From NCBI RefSeq assembly GCF_947495145.1, contig NZ_CANLXP010000004.1, forward strand, positions 1 to 64,000: a stretch of 64,000 bases of DNA, read 5' to 3'. Of the stretch, positions 57,283-64,000 are shown one piece after another (within the stretch, counting starts at the first letter, position 1; each line of letters starts with the position of its first letter). The notes below the pieces were generated by a model. It was not told the DNA's origin. It did no database searches and was given only the letters and a program-made list of their open reading frames with translations. The position numbers were made by a program, and so were the translations under genes. This DNA is from an uncultured Arthrobacter sp. Lineage in GTDB: Bacteria > Actinomycetota > Actinomycetes > Actinomycetales > Micrococcaceae.

Positions 57283-58509
57283 ATGAGCGGGAACTTCCCG
57301 GAAGGGGAACCGGAGGACCGGCCTTGGCAGTCTCCTTCCGGGCCGCAGCAGTGGGGGCAGAACCAGCAACCGGCATGGGGCCAGAACCAGGCCAGGTTCC
57401 CTGAGCAGGCAGCGGGAGACATCAATCCGGGCTGGCCTGTCCCTCCCCCCGGCCAATTCCATGGCTACCAGGCCCCGCCGAAGCCGGGCATCATTCCGTT
57501 ACGTCCGCTCGGCCTGGGGGAAATACTGGACGGCGCCTTCCAGGCCTGCCGGCGCAATCCCCTTTCGACTTTTGGAACGGCCATCCTGTTCCAGGTGATC
57601 GTTGCGGTCCTTACTGTTCTGCTGACCATTGGGCTGACCGGATCACTCGCAACATTTGACCCGTTCACTGCATCCTCTGCCGAGGTCACCGGGCTGGTGG
57701 CCTCGGCGCTCTCCGTCGGCTCAGTGCTCATCCTGCTGACCTCGGTGGGTGTCCTCATCCTGCAAGGAGTACTGATCATCCCGATTGCCCGGGCGGTTCT
57801 CGATGAACGCACCGGGTTCGGGCAGCTGTGGAAGCTTGCCGGGCGCAGGATTCTTCCGCTGGTAGGACTCGGTGCAATCCTTCTCCTGCTCTGGACAGTT
57901 TCCGCCGTCGTGCTCGTGCTGATTCTGGTCGGTCTTTCGCTCGCGCTTGAGGACGCCGCCGTCGCAATTGTTGTGATCGGTGTTCTGGCGGCGGTGGCTG
58001 TTGCCATCTGGCTCAATATCAAATGGATCATGGCGCCGGCCGCCCTGATGCTTGAGGGCGTCGGCCCCATAGGCGCTCTGCGCCGGTCCTGGACCCTCAC
58101 CACAGGCAACTGGTGGCGGACGTTCGGGATCCTGGTGCTCACCTCCATTATTGTTTCGATCATCACCCAGGTTGTCGCGGCGCCCGTGTCTTTCCTTGCC
58201 TTCGGTTTGGGATCCTTCACATCTGCGCCCGCTTCTACCGAGGCGGCGCTCCTTGAGTCCCTCCCCGTGCTGCTGATCGTCCAGGCCGTTACCGCAGTTT
58301 TCACCGCAATCGGCTTCGCTTTCCAGGCCGGCGTCACCGCGCTCCTCTACGTCGACCTTCGTATTCGGCGCGAGGGCTTCGATATTGTCCTGCTGAGGGA
58401 GAACGAGGCACGTACCAAGGGGACCTACTCCCCCATCCCCGGACAGTCGACGGGCGGCGAGTACGGACACCCGGGGCCACAGGGGCCGTCAACCGGGCCG
58501 GGAGCCTGA
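57283..58509 (+). CDS. GDPD-type membrane-domain protein
   Basis: 408 residues: a Gln/Pro/Trp-rich cytoplasmic N-terminus (to about 65), then IIPLRPLGLGEILDGAFQACRRNPLSTFG, the entry of the glycerophosphoryl-diester-phosphodiesterase membrane-domain family, and six hydrophobic helices up to about 370. No catalytic phosphodiesterase part is present. The ATG has AAGGGG 6-11 nt upstream. First gene of a plus-strand operon with DUF4129, DUF4350, MoxR and DUF58 genes, an arrangement common in actinobacteria and presumably linked to envelope stress (inference). Confidence 0.85.
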   Translation: MSGNFPEGEPEDRPWQSPSGPQQWGQNQQPAWGQNQARFPEQAAGDINPGWPVPPPGQFHGYQAPPKPGIIPLRPLGLGEILDGAFQACRRNPLSTFGTAILFQVIVAVLTVLLTIGLTGSLATFDPFTASSAEVTGLVASALSVGSVLILLTSVGVLILQGVLIIPIARAVLDERTGFGQLWKLAGRRILPLVGLGAILLLLWTVSAVVLVLILVGLSLALEDAAVAIVVIGVLAAVAVAIWLNIKWIMAPAALMLEGVGPIGALRRSWTLTTGNWWRTFGILVLTSIIVSIITQVVAAPVSFLAFGLGSFTSAPASTEAALLESLPVLLIVQAVTAVFTAIGFAFQAGVTALLYVDLRIRREGFDIVLLRENEARTKGTYSPIPGQSTGGEYGHPGPQGPSTGPGA

Positions 58510-58514
58510 GCCAG

Positions 58515-59192
58515 GTGTACGCCGGACCAGTGGTGTCGCTGCTGCCTGTCGCCGTGCCTGTTCAACCGGACGACGACGAAGCGCGCCAACTGCTTCAGGA
58601 GGAACTGGCGAAAGGCGTCTACCAGGAGGCCGAACCGTCGCTCCTTGAGCGGGCCTGGGCGGCTTTCCTCACCTGGCTTGGTGAAGTCCTGGGGCAAATT
58701 CGAAGTGTCGACGCCGGGCTGGGAACCGTCCTGTTGGCGGTGGGTGCCGTCGTCGTTATCGCTGCAGTAGTCCTCCTCATCAAACCTCGGCTCAACGCGC
58801 GGAAGCGTGCGGAGCCGCAAGTCTTCCAGGCCAAGACCCGGCTAACCGCGCAAGCTCATCGCGAATCCGCGGATGCTGCTGCCCGCACGGGGAGCTGGGA
58901 CGACGCACTCACAGAGCGCTTCCGGGCAATAACCCGAGCCGCGGAAGAGCGCGTAATCCTCGACGAGCAGGCCGGGCGTACTGCCGGAGAGGTGGCCCGC
59001 CAACTCCAGGACCTGTTCACCGATCAAGCGGAAACCGTCGAATGGCTGGCCTTGCGCTTCAATGAAGTGCACTACGGTGCCAGACCGGCCACCCCGAACG
59101 ACTATCAGCGGGCCGTTGGGCTCGACCAGGAACTGCAGCGAACCCAGCCCCGCCGACAGGCCGGAAACCAGCACTGGGCGGCCCCCGTATGA
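58515..59192 (+). CDS. DUF4129 membrane protein
   Basis: 225 residues: one clear membrane helix (about 72-95, GTVLLAVGAVVVIAAVVLLI) and a C-terminal cytoplasmic DUF4129 domain with RTGSWDDALTERFRAITRAAEERVILDEQAGRTAGEVARQL and AETVEWLALRFNEVHYG. GTG start 5 nt after the previous stop. Its 3' end overlaps the next gene by 4 nt. Confidence 0.88.
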   Translation: MYAGPVVSLLPVAVPVQPDDDEARQLLQEELAKGVYQEAEPSLLERAWAAFLTWLGEVLGQIRSVDAGLGTVLLAVGAVVVIAAVVLLIKPRLNARKRAEPQVFQAKTRLTAQAHRESADAAARTGSWDDALTERFRAITRAAEERVILDEQAGRTAGEVARQLQDLFTDQAETVEWLALRFNEVHYGARPATPNDYQRAVGLDQELQRTQPRRQAGNQHWAAPV

Positions 59193-60430
59193 GCGGCGCT
59201 ACGGAAGCCATGCAGTCCAGCCGACGCCGCGCCGCACCTGATGAAATTGCCGGCGGGGAAGTAGTCGGCGATGGAGGGAACGCGCGTTCCACACTTCGCG
59301 GCAAGCTGAAGCGGTTGCGGGGCTGGATAGTCCTCGGTGTCCTCCTCGTGCTCGCCGTCATCATCGGTGCAGTGGCAGCAGGGGCCGGAGGCCAGACTCC
59401 GCTCTCCCCCGACAATGCTGCGCCGGACGGGGCCCGGGCAGCCGCGGAGGTGTTAGGCCGCAGCGGCGTCGAGGTCATCCGTGCGGAATCCCTCGAAGCT
59501 GCCGTCGACGCCCTGCAGGGCCCAGATGACACGCTGCTCCTTCACGATTCCAACGGCTGGTTGACGTCGGAGCAATTAGCTACCTTGGGCGGCACGCTGG
59601 CCGACCGGACAGTCCTGGTCGAACCGAGCCTCACCATTCTCAGCGAACTGGCTGACGGCATACGTTCCGCCGGAGTTTTCCCGGCTGACCTCGGGGGTCC
59701 CCTTCAGGCAGCCTGCGCTGATGCGGATGCGAGAGCTGCAGCCGCCGTGAGCCCGGGCGGACTGTCCTACCGGGGCCCAGTCACGTGTTTCCCGCTTCCG
59801 CAGGGCGGCGATGGCAATCCCGCAGGAAGCTTCGCAACGACGGCCGACGGTACGGTTGCCGTCCTGGGCAACGCTGCTATCGCGAGCAACGACCTCATTG
59901 ATGAGCACGGTAACGCCGCACTCACGCTGCGCGTGCTCGGCACCACGCCGACGCTCGTCTGGTACCAGCCTACCCAGGACGATCTGGCAGTTACGTCGGG
60001 GGCTGCGGATCCGCTGAGCCTGCTTCCCGACTTTGTTGATCCGCTGATGTTCTGGCTGCTGTTGACGGCGCTGTTAGCCATTCTGTGGCGGTCCCGCCGT
60101 CTGGGCCCTCTGGTAACCGAGCCGCTTCCCGTCGTCGTCCGCTCAGCTGAAACCGCCTCCGGAAGGGCACGCCTGTACCAGGATGCAGGTGCAATTGAGC
60201 ACGCGGCGGAAACGCTCCGCGCCGGTACGCTGACACGGCTGGCGGCAGCACTGCGTATCCCGCCCTCCAGCCCGCGGGCATCCGTCATGGCGGCTGCAGC
60301 AAGAAAAACCCACAGGGAGTACGCCGACCTGGACCGGCTGCTCAACTCTTTCATCCCTCACTCCGACGCCCAACTGGTGCAATGGAGCCAGGAACTGGAC
60401 AAACTCGAACAGGAGATTCTTCGTTCATGA
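59189..60430 (+). CDS. DUF4350 membrane protein
   Basis: 413 residues: helix at about 47-65, an extracytoplasmic domain with SPDNAAPDGARAAAEVLGRSGVEVIRAE and DDTLLLHDSNGWLTSEQ (the DUF4350 region, related to glutamine-amidotransferase-like folds without the catalytic Cys), a second helix near 285-305 (DPLMFWLLLTALLAILW) and a cytoplasmic tail. Coupled to the neighbours on both sides by ATGA overlaps. Function unknown; the operon suggests work with MoxR. Confidence 0.88.
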   Translation: MSGATEAMQSSRRRAAPDEIAGGEVVGDGGNARSTLRGKLKRLRGWIVLGVLLVLAVIIGAVAAGAGGQTPLSPDNAAPDGARAAAEVLGRSGVEVIRAESLEAAVDALQGPDDTLLLHDSNGWLTSEQLATLGGTLADRTVLVEPSLTILSELADGIRSAGVFPADLGGPLQAACADADARAAAAVSPGGLSYRGPVTCFPLPQGGDGNPAGSFATTADGTVAVLGNAAIASNDLIDEHGNAALTLRVLGTTPTLVWYQPTQDDLAVTSGAADPLSLLPDFVDPLMFWLLLTALLAILWRSRRLGPLVTEPLPVVVRSAETASGRARLYQDAGAIEHAAETLRAGTLTRLAAALRIPPSSPRASVMAAAARKTHREYADLDRLLNSFIPHSDAQLVQWSQELDKLEQEILRS

Positions 60431-61479
60431 ATCAGCAATACCCGCACCAGCCGGCACCACCTGCGTACCAACCGGGACAGGGCACTGCTTCACACCGGAC
60501 AGACGGTTCGGATGAGGGCACGACGACGACCGATCCGTCGCGCCGTGCCCTCGCGGCAGTGCGTCACGAGGTTGCCAAGGCTGTCGTCGGTCAAGACGCT
60601 GCGGTGACCGGGCTTCTCATCGCGCTCCTTGCCAAAGGCCACGTGCTTCTGGAAGGTGTGCCCGGCGTTGCAAAGACGCTTCTGGTGCGCAGCGTTTCCG
60701 CCGCTCTCAGCCTTGATACGAAGCGGGTCCAGTTCACACCGGACCTTATGCCCGGCGACGTGACCGGCTCACTTATCTTCGAATCCCGGACAGCTGAGTT
60801 CACTTTTCGGGAGGGCCCTGTCTTCACCAACATCCTCCTCGCCGACGAGATCAACCGCACGCCGCCCAAAACGCAGGCGGCACTATTGGAAGCAATGGAG
60901 GAGCGGCAGGTGTCGGTGGACGGAGTGACCCGGCCGCTGCCGGAGCCGTTCATCGTCGCAGCTACCCAGAACCCGGTGGAATACGAGGGAACCTATCCCC
61001 TTCCCGAGGCTCAACTGGATCGCTTCCTGCTGAAGCTCACCCTCCCACTGCCGGAGCGGGACGACGAGATCGAAGTCATCCGTCGGCACAGTGCAGGATT
61101 CGATCCCCGGGATCTAAATGCCGCGGGAGTGCGGGCCGTTGCAGGTGAACGTGATCTGGCAGCAGCCAGACACGCCGTGCAGCAGGTAGGAGTTGCTCCG
61201 GAGGTGCTCAGCTACATTGTCGACGTGGTGCGTGCAACGCGTTCCGCGCCGTCGTTCCAGCTTGGTGTCTCGCCCCGCGGTGCCACCGCGCTGTTGAACA
61301 CCTCCCGTGCCTGGGCCTGGCTCTCCGGCCGTGATTTCGTCACCCCTGACGATGTGAAGGCGTTGGCGATGCCTGCCCTGCGGCACCGGGTGGCGCTGCG
61401 GCCGGAAGCGCAGATGGACGGCGTCAGCGTGGACAGCGTCCTGGGCAACATCCTCAGCACCGTTCCCGTGCCGAGGTAG
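60427..61479 (+). CDS. moxR: MoxR-family AAA+ ATPase
   Basis: 350 residues: Gln/Pro-rich start, then the AAA+ core with VVGQDAAVTGLLIALLAKGHVLLEGVPGVAKT (Walker A), FTPDLMPGDVTGS, NILLADEINRTPPKTQAALLEAMEE (Walker B) and AATQNPVEYEGTYPLPEAQLDRFL (sensor 1 and Arg finger area). MoxR proteins are chaperone-like and mature partner proteins, often with metal-site (MIDAS) domains such as those near DUF58 genes. ATGA overlap with the DUF4350 gene. Confidence 0.94.
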   Translation: MNQQYPHQPAPPAYQPGQGTASHRTDGSDEGTTTTDPSRRALAAVRHEVAKAVVGQDAAVTGLLIALLAKGHVLLEGVPGVAKTLLVRSVSAALSLDTKRVQFTPDLMPGDVTGSLIFESRTAEFTFREGPVFTNILLADEINRTPPKTQAALLEAMEERQVSVDGVTRPLPEPFIVAATQNPVEYEGTYPLPEAQLDRFLLKLTLPLPERDDEIEVIRRHSAGFDPRDLNAAGVRAVAGERDLAAARHAVQQVGVAPEVLSYIVDVVRATRSAPSFQLGVSPRGATALLNTSRAWAWLSGRDFVTPDDVKALAMPALRHRVALRPEAQMDGVSVDSVLGNILSTVPVPR

Positions 61480-61495
61480 TCGTGGGCTTCGCAGC

Positions 61496-62788
61496 ATGAC
61501 CATTACTGCCCGCCTCGTCTTCCTGGCGCTTCTCGGTGTCGTTCCTGTGATCCTTTACCCGGGGGCAGTCTCCATCGCCCTCTGGGTTGCTCTCCTGGTG
61601 CTTGGCTGCGCCGTGGATCTCACTCTCGCAGCTTCTCCGCGCGCAATCGGCGTTCAGCGGAGGCTCGCCGGGACCGTTCGCCTGACCGAGCAGACAACGA
61701 GCACGCTCACGGTTCGTAACCATTCCAAGCGAGTGTTCCGCGGCTGGATACGCGAGGGGTGGCAGCCGTCGGCCGGAGCACAAAATCCGGTGCACCGACT
61801 AAGCGTTCCGCAGGGTGAGGGCCGGAATCTCCGGGTGAATCTGGTCCCGCGCCGTCGCGGCGACCTATCGGTACACCATGTGACAATTCGCAGTGCAGGT
61901 CCTTTGGGGCTGGCTGCCCGCCAGGTCACTATCCCGGCACCCGGCACCCTGCGCGTGTTGCCGCCGTTTCATTCCAAGCGGCTTCTACCCTCGAAGCTGA
62001 GACGGCTGCGTGAACTCGATGGGCGCGCGGCAGTGCAGATCCGCGGAGCCGGCACCGAATTCGACTCGTTACGCGATTACGTCCGGGGGGACGACGTCCG
62101 CTCTATCGACTGGCGTGCCTCTGCGCGGCGCCGGGACACCGTCGTTCGGACGTGGCGGCCGGAGCGGGACCGCAGGGTGGTCATTGTGCTCGATACCTCG
62201 CGCACTTCGGCAGCCCGGATCGAGGATGAGCCCCGCCTGGACACCGGGATAGAGGCGTCCCTCCTGCTCGCAGTGCTGGCCCAGCGGGGCGGTGACCGCG
62301 TGGACTTCCTCGCGTTCGATCGGCGCCCGCGGGCAAGAGTCCAGTCGGCGGCCAAGGGTAATCTGCTCCAATCCCTGGTGACCGCTATGGCGCCGCTTGA
62401 ATCCGAGCTGATTGAAGCCGATTTCTCGCAGATCCCGGCGCAAGTGCGCTCAATCTCCGCTCACCGTAGCCTCGTGGTACTCCTGACCGCGCTCGACTCG
62501 GGTGCTGTGGAGGAAGGCCTCCTTCCCATGCTCCCGTCGTTGATCTCACAGCATGTTGTGGTGGTGGCGTCGGTCCGCGACCCGTTCCTCGACGAACTGC
62601 GTTTGGAGCGAAGCACTGCTGCTGACACCTATCGGGCGGCGGCTGCCGAACGCGCCCTCCTGGACCGCGCGGCCATCAAGGAGCGGCTCCGCCAGCTCGG
62701 TGCGGAGGTAGTGGACGAGCCACCGCACGAGCTCCCGTCCAAACTTGCCGATCTCTACATCCGACTCAAGGCAGCTGGCCGGTTGTGA
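61496..62788 (+). CDS. DUF58 (VWA-like) membrane protein
   Basis: 430 residues: two N-terminal helices (about 5-45), an immunoglobulin-like region, the DUF58 hallmark EFDSLRDYVRGDDVRSIDWRASARRR (near 185-210), and a VWA-like domain (VVIVLDTSRTSAAR). DUF58 proteins are the regular partners of MoxR ATPases. It lies 16 nt after moxR. Role in stress or wall assembly is inferred from the family. Confidence 0.92.
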   Translation: MTITARLVFLALLGVVPVILYPGAVSIALWVALLVLGCAVDLTLAASPRAIGVQRRLAGTVRLTEQTTSTLTVRNHSKRVFRGWIREGWQPSAGAQNPVHRLSVPQGEGRNLRVNLVPRRRGDLSVHHVTIRSAGPLGLAARQVTIPAPGTLRVLPPFHSKRLLPSKLRRLRELDGRAAVQIRGAGTEFDSLRDYVRGDDVRSIDWRASARRRDTVVRTWRPERDRRVVIVLDTSRTSAARIEDEPRLDTGIEASLLLAVLAQRGGDRVDFLAFDRRPRARVQSAAKGNLLQSLVTAMAPLESELIEADFSQIPAQVRSISAHRSLVVLLTALDSGAVEEGLLPMLPSLISQHVVVVASVRDPFLDELRLERSTAADTYRAAAAERALLDRAAIKERLRQLGAEVVDEPPHELPSKLADLYIRLKAAGRL

Positions 62789-62822
62789 CTACCTTGGAAT
62801 GGCTCGTACAAAGGAGATGGCC

Positions 62823-63494
62823 ATGACATCCTCGATCTATCAGCGGGCGCTTGGAACGGAATTCGGCCGGTTGCAACCGGAGCTTCAGGAGTACTTCAGC
62901 CTCCACGAAAACTCACAGGTGTATGGAACCGGACGCGGCACGTTCGACGTTGCCGGGAGCCCTGCGCGGCTCCTCAAACCGTTCTTCTCAGTTGCGGCAA
63001 AGGAGAACTCTTTCTTCCCCGAGTACGAGAACCACGTGGACTTCACCGTCCGGAACTGGGCGCACCTCGACCCGTTCGGCAGGCCCTCCCTCACAGCACG
63101 CCGCGATATCTCGTTCAGCGCCGTGGCGCGGGTATTCGAAGACACTACTTCGTGGACCGGCGACCGGTTGATCGACTACCTCGGGGTCCATCGCCGCATG
63201 GCCACAGCTCTGACCTGCGAGGTGACGGCCGGCGGTCACATGCGGATGGTTTCTTCCGCTACCCGCCTGTTCGCCGGGCTCAGGCTGCCGCTGCCCGACG
63301 TCATCGGCGCCCAGGCGTACATGGAGCAGTGGTGGGATGAGGACGAACATCGGTTCCGCATCAAGACCAATGTGCTGCACAGACAGCTCGGGCCGGTACT
63401 GGTGTACGCGGGATGGTTCAGCTATGAGCTCACCGAGTACGACGGCGGCCTGCCGGATGCCGTGGCACCGGTCCGCTGGGAACCACGCACTTAG
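62823..63494 (+). CDS. DUF4166 protein
   Basis: 223 residues, soluble. SIYQRALGTEFGRLQPELQEYF at the start and VYGTGRGTFDV, then WAHLDPFGRPSLTARRDISF and FRIKTNVLHRQLGPVLVYAGWFSYEL fit DUF4166, a family of unknown function. The ATG at 62823 is chosen for AAGGAG 7-12 nt upstream. Separated from the DUF58 gene by 34 nt and possibly its operon tail. A 13-base direct repeat (GGGAACCACGCAC) spans its stop codon. Confidence 0.8.
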   Translation: MTSSIYQRALGTEFGRLQPELQEYFSLHENSQVYGTGRGTFDVAGSPARLLKPFFSVAAKENSFFPEYENHVDFTVRNWAHLDPFGRPSLTARRDISFSAVARVFEDTTSWTGDRLIDYLGVHRRMATALTCEVTAGGHMRMVSSATRLFAGLRLPLPDVIGAQAYMEQWWDEDEHRFRIKTNVLHRQLGPVLVYAGWFSYELTEYDGGLPDAVAPVRWEPRT

Positions 63495-63523
63495 GGAACC
63501 ACGCACGTTAGGCGGAATTACCC

Positions 63524-64000
63524 TCAGGCGTCCGCGATTGCCTGATTGAGCGCATCCGCGCTTTGGTGCAAATGGGCCAGCATTTCGCGGGCACGGTCGG
63601 GCCCGCGCTCCGCCAGGCTGCCTGCGGGAACCAGCCGGACCGAGCCTAGCGAACCGACCGTCAGGCCGAGACCACGCCACGGACGAAGAATCACATCAGC
63701 AGTTTGCTGTGCCCGCGGGGGCCTGCCGTTCGGAACCGGCACACCTGCCCACAGTGTCCGGCCGTCTTCAATCAGTTCAGCGAGCGCCTCCCATTCGCGG
63801 TGTGAGACCGCACCTACCGGAACAGCGACGCCTACGCCGGGTACGCGCCGCGTCAGCGAAACCTGCTCTGCGGTGCTGAAGGCGAGCACGACGCCGGCCG
63901 CACCGGCTTTGCCGGCACCTTCCGCAAGCAGCGTCCATGCTTCAGCTGCTTCATGTTCCGGCACTGCGCGCAGCGTCCGGTAGCCGCTGGCGGTCGGTAT
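63524..64000 (-). CDS. 3' part of a probable methionine-synthase-like (MetE/UROD-fold) protein
   Basis: At least 158 codons, open to the right edge, so the start lies outside. The visible part has VVLAFSTAEQVSLTRRVPGVGVAVPVGAV, TLWAGVPVPNGRPPRAQQTADVILRPWRGLG, VRLVPAGSLAERGPDRAREMLAHLHQSADALNQAIAD, which recalls the short MetE-like proteins annotated as methionine synthase in Arthrobacter and mycobacteria. The zinc-ligand residues of true MetE are not visible in this part. Convergent with the DUF4166 gene. Confidence 0.5.
   Translation of the reverse strand: MPTASGYRTLRAVPEHEAAEAWTLLAEGAGKAGAAGVVLAFSTAEQVSLTRRVPGVGVAVPVGAVSHREWEALAELIEDGRTLWAGVPVPNGRPPRAQQTADVILRPWRGLGLTVGSLGSVRLVPAGSLAERGPDRAREMLAHLHQSADALNQAIADA

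Noticed and set aside
56949-57425. Upstream open extension of the mtrA frame
   Set aside because: MtrA proteins start at MKARIL; the extension crosses the repeat array and the divergent gene.

Overview
The window is high-GC bacterial chromosome (roughly 60% G+C by eye). Gene content and synteny point to a Gram-positive actinobacterium of the Micrococcales, most like Arthrobacter and relatives (Micrococcaceae). The pointers are WhiB1 beside a PdtaS-type kinase, the 180-kDa-type NAD-glutamate dehydrogenase, the mtrA-mtrB-lpqB-comF-hpf-secA order, the moxR/DUF58/DUF4350/DUF4129 operon, and CpaB/CpaE-like genes beside a small HTH protein.

Region 1 (1 to about 7,055) is one end of an integrated mobile element. 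A large serine integrase (5605-7014) lies directly against a broken tadA/cpaF ATPase gene (6804-8030). TadA similarity stops at about 7056, so the element sits inside that gene. Next comes a tightly overlapping minus-strand operon of small proteins around a DUF3631 P-loop ATPase, then a 280-residue protein and an HNH endonuclease whose 3' end is cut by IS3-family debris at the window start. The layout (integrase, replication ATPase, small ORFs, HNH) resembles a phage satellite or small defective prophage. The other end is outside the window.

Region 2 (8.3-30.8 kb) is a cell-surface region. It begins with a secreted GH25 muramidase carrying three SLH-like repeats. A glycan cluster follows: several GT-B and GT-A glycosyltransferases, a PglK-like ABC flippase, a GT2/DUF2304 pair, a DUF6541 membrane protein, a Wzm/Wzt exporter, a GlfT2-like galactofuranosyltransferase with UDP-galactopyranose mutase, and five enzymes matching the UDP-ManNAc(3NAc)A (WbpA/B/E/D/I-type) pathway. 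Together they predict a secreted or wall-linked polymer with galactofuranose and a diacetamido-uronic acid.

Region 3 (31-46.9 kb) holds a stand-alone FHA-FtsK/EssC-like ATPase, whiB1 with a Crp-like operator, pdtaS, the giant gdh, cpaE- and cpaB-like genes, a small excisionase-type HTH protein, a LysM membrane protein and an Rv3235-family protein.

Region 4 (46.9-57 kb, minus strand) is core: secA, a YcaQ-like protein, long-form hpf, comF, lpqB, mtrB, mtrA. Region 5 (57.3-62.8 kb, plus strand) is a membrane/stress operon (GDPD-type membrane protein, DUF4129, DUF4350, MoxR, DUF58). The window ends with a DUF4166 gene and the 3' part of a minus-strand gene that may be MetE-like.

No tRNA, rRNA or CRISPR array was recognised. 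Family assignments come from motif recognition without database searches.
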